Source: Siccirubricoccus sp. G192
GTDB lineage: Bacteria > Pseudomonadota > Alphaproteobacteria > Acetobacterales > Acetobacteraceae
Length of the DNA stretch: 64,000 nucleotides
NCBI RefSeq assembly: GCF_019084075.1
Contig: NZ_JAHREN010000002.1
Span: 62,001 to 126,000, forward strand
Direction of reading: 5' to 3'
The notes under the pieces were generated by a model. The model made no database searches and had not been told where the DNA came from. It saw only the letters and a list, made by a program, of their open reading frames with translations. Shown piece after piece: positions 17,362-27,925 of this stretch. Both the position numbers and the translations under genes were made by a program. Positions within the stretch are counted from its first letter, which is position 1, and each line of letters begins with the position of its first letter.

Positions 17362-17568
17362 TGTAAGCTCGAGTGGTGAACAAGCCCTGCTCGGCGCATC
17401 TGTGCCTTAGGCCGCGTGGGTCATCAGCACCTTTCCAGAAGGCTCCGCTGGGGTGCTGATTCAGCGCGGCAGCAGATCAGGCGTAAACGCGGCGAAGAGG
17501 CCCATCTTCCGGCGCGGCCCTTGGATGTGGTGGGGTCGGCTTGGAGCGAGGGGCTTTGAGCTGACGTT

Positions 17569-17985
17569 ATGGATAGCGCTAACGACGACGCGAAGGGCGT
17601 GGGGTATCGCCGGATCGAGGTTCTGACGGGGCCTGGGCGGCGACGGAAATGGTCGGACGACGACAAGGCGCGGATTGTTGCGGAAAGCGCCGAGCCTGGC
17701 GCGGTGGTGACCGAGGTGGCGCGTCGCTGGCAGGTTTCGCCACAGCAGGTGTTTGACTGGCGCCGCCAAGCCCGTAAGGCGCTGGCGGCGACTGCCGCGC
17801 CGACGGAACTGGCCTTCGTGCCGATCGTGCCGGAGCCGCCGGAGACTGCGGCTGCCGCGATCCTGGCGCGTCCCGCGGCACCGATCGAGGTCAAGTTGGC
17901 CGGTGCGGTGCTGCGTGTCGCGCCAGGGACCGACGTGGACCTGCTGACGGCGGTGTTGCGGGCGATACGGGCGTCGGCGGCATGA
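17569..17985 (+). CDS. tnpA: IS66 TnpA (HTH accessory protein)
   Basis: A 138-residue protein with an IS66 OrfA helix-turn-helix, RRKWSDDDKARIVAESAEPG, then VARRWQVSPQQVFDWRRQ. The end overlaps tnpB by four bases (ATGA at 17982), as is usual for this family. Confidence 0.88.
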   Translation: MDSANDDAKGVGYRRIEVLTGPGRRRKWSDDDKARIVAESAEPGAVVTEVARRWQVSPQQVFDWRRQARKALAATAAPTELAFVPIVPEPPETAAAAILARPAAPIEVKLAGAVLRVAPGTDVDLLTAVLRAIRASAA

Positions 17986-18338
17986 TTGCGCTGCCTGCCG
18001 GTGCCCGGATCCTGCTGGCGAGCAAGCCGGTGGATTTCCGCAAGGGGGCCCATGGCTTGGCAGCGCTCGCGGCCGAGGTGCTGGGCGAGAACCCGTTCTC
18101 GGGTGTGGTGGTGGTGTTCCGTTCCAAGCGAGCGGACCGGATCAAGGTCCTGATCTGGGATGGCAGTGGCCTGGTCCTGATCTGGAAGCGATTGGAGGGC
18201 AACAGCTTCCGCTGGCCTCCGGTGGTGGATGGTGTGCTGCGGCTGAAGCCGGTGGAGTTCGCGGCGCTGTTCGACGGGATCGACTGGCGGCGGGTGCAGG
18301 CGACATCGGAGATTCCCACGCCGAGCGTTCCTGCATAG
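17982..18338 (+). CDS. tnpB: IS66 TnpB (Orf2)
   Basis: A 118-residue Orf2 protein with the hallmark VDFRKGAHGLAALA, then VVVVFRSKRADRIKVLIWDG and GLVLIWKRLEGNSFRWP. It is needed for transposition in characterised IS66 members; its biochemical role is unknown. Confidence 0.9.
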   Translation: MIALPAGARILLASKPVDFRKGAHGLAALAAEVLGENPFSGVVVVFRSKRADRIKVLIWDGSGLVLIWKRLEGNSFRWPPVVDGVLRLKPVEFAALFDGIDWRRVQATSEIPTPSVPA

Positions 18339-19783
18339 ACTCGGCGGCACGATGCGCGCCACGGGTGACGACACGCCGACACTGCCGGAGGATGCTGCGG
18401 CCCTGCGCGCGCTGTTGCTCGAGACCTTGGTGAAATGCGACACGCTGGCTGCCGAGCGGGATGCCCTGGCCTCCCGCAACGAGCAGTTGCAGCACCTACT
18501 GCTGAAGCTGAAGCGCCGGCAGTTCGGGCGGAAGTCGGAGCAACTACCCGCGGAGCAGTTGCTGTTCGCCTTCGAGGAGATCGAGGCGACGCTGGCCGAG
18601 AACGCCGCCGAGGGGGCCAGGCAATCCCCGGCGCTGCGGGGCCAGCAGGCAAGGCGCCGCCGGACCGGTCGCGGCCGCCTGCCGGCGCACCTGCCCCGGG
18701 TCGAGGTCGTTCTGGCGCCGGAGGTGGCGGCCTGCCCCTGCTGCCAGGGCCCGCTGGTCGAGATCGGGGTCGATGCCGCCGAGCGGCTCGACGTGATCCC
18801 AGCCCAGTTCCGGGTCATCGTGACCAAGCGCCCGAAGCTGGCCTGCCGAGCCTGCCCCGGTGTGGTCCTGCAGGCCCCCGCGCCGGCCCGCCTGATCGAG
18901 GGCGGGATGCCGACCGAGGCGACGGTCGCGCATGTCCTGGTGTCGCGCTATGCCGACCACCTGCCGCTCTATCGCCAGGCGCAGATCCTGGCCCGGCAGG
19001 GGATCGAGATCGGCCGCGAGATCCTCGCCGACTGGACCGGCACCGCGGCTATGGAGGTGGTGCCGGTGGTGCGCCGCCTGCACGAGATCCTGCTGGCCTC
19101 GCCGCGGCTGTTCGCGGATGAGACCACGATGCCGGTGCTCGACCCCGGCCGCGGCCAGACCAAGAAGGGCTTCGCCTGGGCGATCGCGCGCGACGACCGC
19201 CCCTGGGGTGGGGCGGACCCGCCGGCGGTGGTGTTCCACTATGCACCGGGCCGGGGTGCCAGGCATCCGAAGGCGCTGCTGGCCGGCTATACGGGCATCC
19301 TGCAGTGCGACGGCTACGCCGCCTACAAGGCCCTGGCCGCGGCCAACGGCGCCATCGCCCTGGCGTTCTGCTGGAGCCATGCGAGGCGGGAGTTCATCGA
19401 GTTGGCGAAGGGCAAGATGCCGATCGCCACCGAGGCCCTGCAGCGCATCGCCGCGCTTTATGCCATCGAGGCGGAGGTCCGCGGCCAGCCAGCGGAGATC
19501 CGCCGTGCCGTCCGCCAGGCGAAGAGCCGGCCGCTGGTCGGGGACCTGTTCACCTGGTTCACGGCGCAGCTCGCCCGTCTGCCGGGCGGCAGCCCGACCG
19601 CGAAGGCAATCCGCTACGCGCTGAACCACCGCGACGGCCTTGAGCGGTTCCTCGGCGACGGGCGGATCGAACTCGGTAGAGTCGAGGACAGGCGCGGTGG
19701 CTGTAGTCTCCCGGTGGGTTTGATGGTGTCACTTTCGCCCACCCCCGCAGTCCGGGCTGACGTGGCTCCGTCTCCTGTCCCCG

Positions 19784-19825
<42 letters not shown>

Positions 19826-19834
19826 CCCGATCCA

Positions 19835-21151
19835 TCAGACCTTCGCTCTCGGCAGGTCGGCGCGGCGCTGCGGGACGCGGTAGAGGCCGAGTGTCCCGTA
19901 GAGGTACTCGTCCGGGATCTGGCGGAACCCGGTGCCTCGTCGTCCCGTGCGGCGCATCAACCAGCGCCGGACCCTGCGGTCAGTGTAGGTCCGGATGCGG
20001 TCATAGATGTCCATAACCGGTCCCTGATCGAAGTAGCCGCATCAGCCGCGAAGCATGCTGCTGATGCGTGCCACCGTGCTCTCCGGGGTATCCGGGTACC
20101 ACTGCCGCGAGGTCCGCTCGTGGATACGCTCGAGCAGGCTCCGCACTGCCTTCTGCGAGGGTCGGGTGCCGATGTAGGGGCGCCCGTCCTTGCCGTAGTA
20201 GCGGCCGACCGTATAACCGAGGAAGTCGAATCCTTCCTCGGGCAACCGGGCGACCCGGGTCTTGGCCGTGTTCACCTCCAGGCCGAGCCGCGCCATCAGC
20301 GCCTGCGTCCTCGTCAGTGCCGCCTCGGCGTTACCCGGCCGGCAGCAGATGACGAAGTCGTCGGCGTAGTTGACGACGTGGGCATCGAGTTGATCCCGAT
20401 GGCCGTGGCCATGCCAGGCCAGCAGGAAGCGCCGGAAGTACAGGTTGGCCGCTAGGGGCGAGATCACCCCGCCCTGCGGCGTCCCCCGTTTGGTCCGGCG
20501 CGCCTCGGTGGTCTGCACCGCGCGCCCGTCGACGATCTCCACCACGGGAGCTGTGAGCCAGCCCTTGATGGTGTGGAGGAGGCGTCCGTCGGCGATGCGG
20601 CGGGACAGACAGCGCATCAGGGGCGAGTGCGGGATCGAGGTGAAGTAGTCGCGCAAGTCCGCGTCCACCACCTCCCGCCGCCCATGCTGCGTCACGTGCC
20701 AGTAGACCCGGCGGAGAGCCATCTTGGCGTCCAGCCCGGGGCGGAACCCGTACTGCTGTGGCAGCAGGTCCGCCTCGAAGATGGGCCCGATGACCAGCAT
20801 CACCGCCATCTGCGCCACACGGTCGCGGATGGTGGGAATGCCGAGAGGCCGCCGGCCTCCGTTGCTCTTGGGTATCCACACCCGCAGGAGGGGCTTGGGC
20901 GCGTACTGGCCCGAGGTGAACTCCTCCCGCAGCCCTTCCAGCCACCGCTCCACGCCCTTGGCTTCGATCCGGTCAAAGCTCTCGCGGTCCACCCCCGGCG
21001 CCCCCGCATTGGCGCGGCAGCGTCGGTAGGCTTCCTGCAGGACATCCTTGCGACAGACCTTGTCCCAGAGGCTGTAGAAGCGGCAGGCCGGTTCAGCCTT
21101 AGCTTTCGCCTGCAGCGCGGTCTGGAGCGTCTCAACCGTACCAGCGGTGAG
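19835..21151 (-). pseudogene. ltrA: group II intron reverse transcriptase/maturase, internal TGA
   Basis: The frame is open from 21151 with VETLQTALQAKAKAEP, then FYSLWDKVCRKDVLQEAYRR. The palm has IPKSNGGRRPLGIPTIRDRV, RGTPQGGVISPLAANLYF and NYADDFVICC. After ISSMLRG a TGA at 20042-20044 interrupts the protein. The frame then continues CGYFDQGPVMDIYDRIRTYT, RVRRWLMRRTGRRGTGFRQI and PDEYLYGTLGLYRVPQ to a natural stop at 19835. Family members have Trp (TGG) at the TGA position, so one G-to-A change kills the maturase domain. No ATG, GTG or TTG exists upstream of 20992, so the start is also unclear. Confidence 0.88.
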
Positions 21152-21374
21152 CTATGGCCGAAATTGGGTGACGGCGGTCTAAGAAAGGCGGCGTATCGAG
21201 GCGGGTGACGAGCCTGGTTCGGGTCAGGGCTCCTTCCCTCCGCCGGCGTTACCCGGCCTCGACGGTACTACGAACCCATCCGCCATCTGCGGTCGCCGGC
21301 GCTTGTAGCGCGTCAACCATGTTGTCCGAGACCGACAACCAAGATGGCCGGTGCTGGCTGGTACGGTTAGCGGT

Positions 21375-22235
21375 TTAGGTGGTGATGTCCTCCTTGCTGT
21401 CGGTGAGGTTGTCGGCGTCAGCCTCGTGCTGGTGGGCATCGAGGATGTCGGCGGAGGTTGTCGCCGGGGTTTCGGACTTGTTCCGGCGGCTGGCTGCGGT
21501 GCGGCGTCGATAGCTGTCGACGTTCATCTCGAGGATGGTGGCGTGGTGGACGAGGCGGTCGATGGCGGCGACGGCCATGGCCTTGTCCGGGAAGAGGCGA
21601 TCCCAGGCGCTGAATGGGACGTTGGCGGCGATGGCGAGGCTGCGGTTTTCGTAGCGGCGGGCGATGAGCTCGAAGATGACGCTGGTTTCCGACTGGTCCT
21701 TCTGGGCGTAGGCGATGTCGTCGAGGATGATCAGGTCGAAGCGGTCAAGCCTGGCGAGGGCCTGCTCGAGGACGAGATCGCGCCGGGCGGCTTGCAGCCT
21801 CTGCACGAGATCGGTGGTGCGGGCGTAGAGGACGCGCCGTCCAGCTTCGACCAGGGCATGGGCGATGGCGCTGAGGAGGTGGGTCTTGCCGGCGCCCGAG
21901 TTGCCGATGGCAATCAGATTGGCGCCGGTCTCCAGCCAATCGCCGGCGGCAAGGGCCTCGATGCGGGCGCGCGGGACGCTGGGGATGACCTTGGCGTCGA
22001 AGGTGGCCAGGGTCTTGCCGGCGGGCAGGTTGGCTTCGAGGAGATGGCGCCGGATGCGCCTTGTGTCGCGCTCGGCGAGTTCGATCTCGGCCAGGGCGGC
22101 AAGGAACCGAGCAGCCGGCCAACCCTCCTTGTCGGCGCGCTCGGCGAGGGCCTGCCAGTGGCGGTGGAAGCTCGGCAGGCGCAGTGCCGTCAGCATGGTG
22201 GGCAAGGCGTGGACGTCGATGGCGCGGGCGCTCAT
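21375..22235 (-). CDS. istB: IS21-family ATPase IstB
   Basis: A 286-residue AAA+ helper ATPase that loads the IstA transposase. Walker A is IGNSGAGKTHLLSAIAH; Walker B is FDLIILDDIAYAQKDQ. The start ATG overlaps the istA stop (TCAT at 22232-22235 on the plus strand). The start at 22235 was preferred over longer frames because of this overlap. The C-terminal tail is charged and unusually long. Confidence 0.9.
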   Translation of the reverse strand: MSARAIDVHALPTMLTALRLPSFHRHWQALAERADKEGWPAARFLAALAEIELAERDTRRIRRHLLEANLPAGKTLATFDAKVIPSVPRARIEALAAGDWLETGANLIAIGNSGAGKTHLLSAIAHALVEAGRRVLYARTTDLVQRLQAARRDLVLEQALARLDRFDLIILDDIAYAQKDQSETSVIFELIARRYENRSLAIAANVPFSAWDRLFPDKAMAVAAIDRLVHHATILEMNVDSYRRRTAASRRNKSETPATTSADILDAHQHEADADNLTDSKEDITT

Positions 22236-23830
22236 GCCTGCGCCTCCAGCAGGGCGTCGAAGGTCGCCAGGGCGGTGAGCGCGACGGGCACGTCCGCGGG
22301 CAGGTCGCGCTGCCGCGGCGCCAGGCGGCCCTTGAGGGTGGCCGCATCCGGCAGGTGCCCGGCGGCGAGTTCGGCGGTGATCAGGCCGGCGAGCGCGGCC
22401 TCGCACACCTCGTCATGGGCGAGCCAGAGGAGGTCGACCATGCGCCAGCAGGCCTCGCGTTGGGGCAGCGCCTCGGACAAGGCGATCCAGGCGGCGGCGT
22501 ATTCGCTGCGGGGGAAGAGGCCGTCGCGGTAGACCGAGGCGGCGAGCGCCTGCGGCTTGCGGCGCAGGGCATGGATGACGTGGCGGTAGTCGATGCAATG
22601 GGCCCGGCGCCCGTCCTGGCGGGCCCGCAGGCGGGGATGGCTGAGCACCTGGGTGCTGCCGAGCCAGGCCTCGATACGGTCGTCATAGACATGCACCCGC
22701 AGGCGCTGGCCGATCAGGCGCGAGGGGGCGCTGTAGAAGATGCCGTGCACCAGGAAGCCGCCGGTGCGGGTGACGCGGGCGACCAGCTCGGTGAAGTCTG
22801 TGGTGCGGCGGGATGGCAGGGACTTGAGAGCCGCCATTTCGACCCGGAGCACGGTCTCGCGGCGGCGGTTGCGCCGGGCGACGAGCTGGTCGATGAAGCG
22901 GCGCCAGTCGGGGAGGCTGGCGAAGTCGCGCGAGCCGCGCAGGATCAGGGCCTGGTCGAGGGCGGCCTTGAGGTGGCGGTTGTGGGCCTCGACCGCGCCG
23001 TTCTCGTGCGCCTCGCCGGGGTTGTTGCGGCTGGCCGCCATGCCGTAGTGGGTGCAGAAGGCCTCGTAGCGGCGGGTGACGTCCTCGGCGGCCACGCGGT
23101 CGAGGTTTCGGTAGGCGGCCGAGAGGCTGTCGGTGCGATGCTCGCGCGGGACGCCGCCCAGGGCCCAGAGGGCGTTCTGCAGGTTCTCGGCCAGGGCGGT
23201 GAAGCTCTCGCCGCCAAGCACGACGGCGACATGCTCCCAGCTGCTGTAGGCCAGGACGAAATGGTAGAGCCGGTGGGCCAAGGGCTGGCCGGCGATGGTG
23301 ACGGCGAGTTCCCCGGCGTCGGTGAAGTCCGACAGCGCCATCCGGCCGGGCTCGGGCACCTGGCGGAAGATGATGTCCCGCTCCGGGCCATGCAGGGCGC
23401 GCCAGTCGCGCACCCGCCGCTCCAGGGTCCGCCGGATCCGGTCGTCCGGAAAGCCATCCGGGTCGGTCACCTGCAGGTGTCGCAGCAGGGTGACGGCCTG
23501 CACCGCCGGGTCGTTCTCAAGGATCGGCAGCAGCACCGGCTCCCACACCGCGGCAAGTGGATCGGGCACGGTTCGGCCGCGCTCGGCCTGGCGCTGAGAC
23601 GGCAACTGGGGATCGGCCTCGATCCGCCGGGCGGTACGCTCACTGAAGCCCGCGCGGGCGGCGGCGGCACGCTGGCTATGACGCAGTCGGTCTTGCATAT
23701 AGGTTCTCACTTGCTGGTCGATGACGGGTTTGCCCGGCACGAGGCGATCTCCGTTTGGCAACAGAGACCCTCCTCGCGCCGGCCCGCAGCGGCCAGCACC
23801 CCACACCCCATCCCGGATCGAGACGGTCAT
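22232..23830 (-). CDS. istA: IS21-family transposase IstA
   Basis: A DDE transposase of about 530 residues. The N-terminal HTH is SQRAAAARAGFSERTARRIE. The rve-type core has GRMALSDFTDAGELAVTIAG and ARNNPGEAHENGAVEAHNRH (catalytic Glu), followed by a Mu-C-like beta-barrel. ATG at 23830 is the first plausible start. Family proteins usually begin near QVRTYMQDRLRHSQR, so the true start may be 30-50 codons further in. Confidence 0.85.
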   Translation of the reverse strand: MTVSIRDGVWGAGRCGPARGGSLLPNGDRLVPGKPVIDQQVRTYMQDRLRHSQRAAAARAGFSERTARRIEADPQLPSQRQAERGRTVPDPLAAVWEPVLLPILENDPAVQAVTLLRHLQVTDPDGFPDDRIRRTLERRVRDWRALHGPERDIIFRQVPEPGRMALSDFTDAGELAVTIAGQPLAHRLYHFVLAYSSWEHVAVVLGGESFTALAENLQNALWALGGVPREHRTDSLSAAYRNLDRVAAEDVTRRYEAFCTHYGMAASRNNPGEAHENGAVEAHNRHLKAALDQALILRGSRDFASLPDWRRFIDQLVARRNRRRETVLRVEMAALKSLPSRRTTDFTELVARVTRTGGFLVHGIFYSAPSRLIGQRLRVHVYDDRIEAWLGSTQVLSHPRLRARQDGRRAHCIDYRHVIHALRRKPQALAASVYRDGLFPRSEYAAAWIALSEALPQREACWRMVDLLWLAHDEVCEAALAGLITAELAAGHLPDAATLKGRLAPRQRDLPADVPVALTALATFDALLEAQA

Positions 23831-24653
23831 GCCGGTGGCTCCAGCCTCCGGGCGGGCTACGCCCGCCCTACGCCTGGGGCCACCGGCCAACTTGCCTGAC
23901 GGTGCCGGTCACGATGGTTGTCGCTGAACAGGCGCTGGCCCTCACGGGTTCGCCGTTGGAGTGGAAATGCCGCTCCACTCCACGTCCGCAGACTTCCCTT
24001 GTTGCGCACTGCTCATGTCCCGTGCGTGCTGCCACCACTACCCCGGTGGGATCGCCGGCTGCATATCTCGCTCGCTTCGCCGACGACGGCGGCCTTCCCC
24101 GTTTGTGTGGCGGGTCGGCTCCCACATTGACTCTTTCGAGGCCTGCTCGGTGTTTACTCGCGTTGCGGCCCGCACGGTCCGCTGTCCCCCTTCGGGGTCT
24201 TTTCTCGGAGTGCTTCAGACCATTCGTCGCCTCCTGATCCGCCCCGAGTGCTTCCGGCTGGAGCGAGAGTTTGCCGGCCTGGATTTCCACCAGGGAGAGC
24301 AGTGCACCTTCACAAGGCACACACACCAACACCGTGGAACGCACCATCAGGCCCCTCTGCCTCAGCCGGAAGAACGCACTCTTTGCCTCCGGCGATGATG
24401 GCGGGGCGCGCTGGGCCGCGGTGGCCTCGCTGGTGGAGACCTGCAAGCTGAACCGCGTTGATCCGCAGCGCTACTTCACCGACCTGCTCACCCGCTTGGT
24501 CAACGGCTGGCCCAACAGCCGCATCGATGAACTGATGCCATGGTGCTGGGCCAAATCAGAAAATCCGCCGCCGTCAACCGCGGACGACAAGGGTCCGTAA
24601 GCGCCGCTTACGATCAGGCTGACCGCGATGCCGAACAACCGCCTGTTGATATG

Positions 24654-24680
24654 CCGGGAGAGGCACGCGGCCTCCCCCGG
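24654..24680 (-). terminator. hairpin after the YciE-like gene
   Basis: CCGGGAGAGG / CCTCCCCCGG forms a 10-bp stem with one mismatch and a seven-base loop, 17 bp beyond the yciE-like stop. No clear T-run follows on the minus strand. Confidence 0.4.
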
Positions 24681-24697
24681 TAGCCTATCTTGAAGAC

Positions 24698-25252
24698 CTA
24701 AGAGGCACGACGCTTTGCACTGGCGCCGCGCGACTTGGCTTCAGGCTCGGCACTCGCTTCGCCGCCGCCCATGGCTTCAGCCATGATGTGCTGCTCGGTC
24801 ACTTCGGTCAGCTTGAGGTCGGTCTGCTTCTCCTCCTCGAGCGTTTGGGTCAGCAGCTGCACGACCTCCTGCTCGCCCAGCGCCCTGGCCAGCGCGATGT
24901 CGGTGCCGTAAGCGGCGATCTCGTAGTGCTCGATCCGCTGCATGCCGGCGACGATCACCAGGTCCAGGATCGGGCCCTTGTCGTGGTCTTCGATCTCGTG
25001 CTGCGCTTCTTCGACAAGACCGCGCATCGCCTCGCAGACCTTGCGGCCCGGGCGGGCCTCCAGCCTTTCGAGGGCCTGCTCGACACGCTCGATCTGCACC
25101 TGGGTCTGCTCGATGTGCATCTGGATGCCATCGCGCAGGGCAGGGGCAGTGGCTTTCTTTAGCGTTCGTTGCATGCAGCGCAGCGCCTGCTTTTCGGCGC
25201 TGTAGGCATCCTTGAGTTGCTCGACCAACAGTTCCCGAACTTCGTTTTCCAT
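24698..25252 (-). CDS. YciE/DUF892 ferritin-like stress protein
   Basis: A 184-residue, four-helix ferritin-like protein of the YciE family. It begins MENEVRELLVEQLKDAYSAE and has HIEQTQVQIERVEQALERL and MQRIEHYEIAAYGTDIALAR, with Glu/His positions able to bind two metals. The C-terminal 25 residues are disordered and basic. GAGGTACCGC precedes the ATG. IS66 element A inserted only 18 bp upstream, so the native promoter now lies beyond 33640, downstream of the antiporter gene on the same strand. Confidence 0.88.
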   Translation of the reverse strand: MENEVRELLVEQLKDAYSAEKQALRCMQRTLKKATAPALRDGIQMHIEQTQVQIERVEQALERLEARPGRKVCEAMRGLVEEAQHEIEDHDKGPILDLVIVAGMQRIEHYEIAAYGTDIALARALGEQEVVQLLTQTLEEEKQTDLKLTEVTEQHIMAEAMGGGEASAEPEAKSRGASAKRRAS

Positions 25253-25374
25253 GCGGTACCTCGATTGTTTGTACCCATCCGCCGAGGGCCGCCTACTGGG
25301 ATTGGGGTGAACCTGCTTTCTGATCTTACAGGCGTTCTTTGGAGCGCCGTTAAGGGCAGCGGGTGGGGTGCGGG

Positions 25375-25761
25375 ATGGAGGTCATCACCGGCGTCGAGCG
25401 GCGCCGCCGTTGGCGGGACGAGGAGAAGCTGCGGATCCTGGCCGAGCTCGACGGGCCCGGTGCCAGGTTCAACGACGTGGCCCGCCGGCACGATGTGAGC
25501 CGTGGCCTGTTGTGGCAGTGGCGGGACGCGCAACGGCGCGGCAAGCTGGTGGCGGAGGCGCCCGGCTTCGTGCCGCTGCGCATCGTGCCGGAACTGCCTG
25601 CACCTGAGGCGCAGGGGTCGACGGCCCCGACGTCCACCGCCCATGAGAGTGATGCGGACAGCCGCATCGAGATCGTGCTGCCCGACGGCACGGCGGTTCC
25701 GGTCGCCGAGGGGATCAGCGCTGCCGTCCTGCGCCGTGTGCTGGCGGCGCTGCGCGGATGA
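25375..25761 (+). CDS. tnpA: IS66 TnpA
   Basis: A 128-residue HTH protein: MEVITGVERRRRWRDEEKLR, then DVARRHDVSRGLLWQWRDAQ. The in-frame start at 25363 adds only four residues; ATG 25375 matches its paralogue in element B. It overlaps tnpB by four bases. Confidence 0.88.
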   Translation: MEVITGVERRRRWRDEEKLRILAELDGPGARFNDVARRHDVSRGLLWQWRDAQRRGKLVAEAPGFVPLRIVPELPAPEAQGSTAPTSTAHESDADSRIEIVLPDGTAVPVAEGISAAVLRRVLAALRG

Positions 25762-26105
25762 TCCCGACACCATCTGGCGTCCGGGTCTGGTTGGCGGTCG
25801 GGCATACGGATATGCGGCGTGGCATGAACAGCCTGGCGCTGCAGGTGCAGCAGGCGTTGGGCCGTGACCCGCACTGCGGCGATCTCTACGTCTTTCGTGG
25901 ACGCCGCGCGGACCTGGTGAAAATCATCTGGCACGACGGGCTTGGCATGTCCCTTTATGCGAAGAAATTGGAAAGGGGACGCTTCATTTGGCCATCTCCA
26001 GCTGACGGTTGCCTACAGATCTCCGGCTCGCAGCTGGCCTACATGCTCGACGGAATCGACTGGCGGAACCCGCAACGAACATTCAGGCCGGAGCTGGCGG
26101 GATAG
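25758..26105 (+). CDS. tnpB: IS66 TnpB (Orf2)
   Basis: A 115-residue protein with GHTDMRRGMNSLALQVQQAL, DLYVFRGRRADLVKIIWHDG and LYAKKLERGRFIWPSP, the Orf2 signature. It is nearly identical to the protein at 30172-30519 in element B. Confidence 0.9.
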   Translation: MIPTPSGVRVWLAVGHTDMRRGMNSLALQVQQALGRDPHCGDLYVFRGRRADLVKIIWHDGLGMSLYAKKLERGRFIWPSPADGCLQISGSQLAYMLDGIDWRNPQRTFRPELAG

Positions 26106-27925
26106 TGTAGGGCGCAGTTTCTTCGGCGCTACCCAGCGCGCCGCAGCTGTGATTCGATCAGCAGCGTGATGCCTGCACCGGACACATCGCCCGATGACAT
26201 CGCTGCCCTACGCGCCGCGCTCGCGGCCGAGCAACTGGCGCGACGCCAGGCCGAGGCACGTGCCTCCGGCGCCGAGGCGGTGGTGGCGCACCTCAAGTTG
26301 CTGATCGCCCGGCTCAAGCGCGACAAGTACGGCGCCTCCTCCGAGCGTGGCCGCAAGCTGATCGACCAGTTGGAGCTCGAACTCGGCGAGCTGGTCGCCG
26401 CCGCCAGCGAGGACGCCACCAAGGCGGAGGATGCTGCCAAGGACGGACGCGGCCGGCGCCCCGACCAACCGGCCCGCGGCCAGCCGGTGCGCGCACCCTT
26501 GCCGGCCCACCTGCCGCGCGAGCGGGTTGTCCTGCCGGCGCCGACCGCCTGCCCCTGCTGCGGCGGCCGGCTCTCCAAGCTGGGCGAGGACATCACGGAG
26601 ACGCTGGAGGTCGAGCCCATCAAGTGGAAGGTCATCCAGACGGTCCGCGAGCGGCTCTCGTGCCGTGCTTGCGAGACCATCACCCAGCCGCCGGCGCCCT
26701 TCCACCCCATCGCCCGCGGCCGGGCGGGGCCGAACCTGCTGGCCATGATCCTCGAGGCCAAGTTCGGCCAGCACCAGCCGCTGAACCGCCAGAGCGAGAC
26801 CTACGCCCTGCAAGGCGTCGAGCTCAGCGTCTCGACCATCGCCGGCTGGGTTGGCACCTGCACCGCCAACCTGGCCCCGCTCAATGCCTTGATCGACGCC
26901 CATGTCCTCGCCGCCGCGCGGCTGCATGGCGACGACACCACCGTCCCCGTGCTGGCCCGGGGCAAGACGATCACCGGCCGGGTCTGGACCTATGTCCGCG
27001 ACGACAGGCCCTGGGGCGGGACCGACCCACCGGCGGCGATGTTCCGCTACTCCCGGGACCGGACGGCCGAGCATCCGAACCGGCACCTGGCCGGCTACGC
27101 CGGTATCCTGCAGGCGGACGCCTATGCCGGCTACAACGCCTTGTACGAGGCGGATCGACAACCCGGGCCCATCACCGAGGCGGCGTGTTGGGCCCACACC
27201 ATCCGAACACAATCCAACGGGACCGGAGGGCTCCGGCCCGTTCCCAGGCGTATGGCCCCGCAGCGGGATGACATGCTGGATCTCCAAGGTGCCGTCGTGG
27301 ACGATGATCCGCTCGATGACCAGCTTCAAGATGGCTTGGCGCTCGGCAAAGTCGGCGGTTTGCAGTCGAGAGCTGATGCGCTCGCTGAACGCGGTAAGGT
27401 CCGCAAGCGCCACCTGTGCCTTGAGCCGCAGCTGGCTGCGTTGACGGTGGTGCTCGTACTGCTTCTCCGCCAAGCGATGCTGCTCGGCGAGGGCATTTCG
27501 CTGACCGGCCAGCTCCTCAAGGCTGATCACCTCGGCTTGGTAGGCCTCGAGCAGACGGCGGTCAGCGCGATCCAGCCGCTCGATGCGGGCGCGCAATTGG
27601 CCAGCAGCGGCGGCTTCGCTCCCGATGGCAGCCTCGCCTGAGAAGCGCTCGAACTGCGCCAGGACCTGAGCGGGATCCCGGAGCAGGCCGACGACGTGGC
27701 GCCAGACCGCCTGCTCAAGGCTGTCCGCCGGAATGTACGCCCGCGGGCATTTTGCCTCACGGCCCGTGGTGAGCGGGTCCGCACCGGCGCATCGGTAGTA
27801 GCGCTTTCCGGATCGGCGTATCCATACGGCCAAGGCCGCGGTGGCCGAGGACAGGGGGTGGGCGGCGCCCACGGCTTTTAGTCGAGGCTGAGTGCCTTGA
27901 GGGCTCCCATCCGGAGAACTGCGGA

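Larger units (their letters stand above)
21345..23911 (-). mobile_element. IS21-family element A inside the intron
   Basis: The ends are TGGCCGGTGC at 21345 and its imperfect inverse GCCGGTCA at 23911 (outward TG...CA). The element carries istA and istB overlapping by three bases. It sits in the loop of a 9-bp intron stem. A clear target duplication was not seen, so the ends are uncertain by a few bases. Its proteins differ from those of the IS21 at 40646. Confidence 0.75.

Noticed and set aside
21301..21344. IS21 end at TGTTGTCCGAG (21320)
   Set aside because: This sequence pairs with 23912-23925 to form an intron stem, and a better TGGCCGG/CCGGTCA end pair lies at 21345 and 23911.
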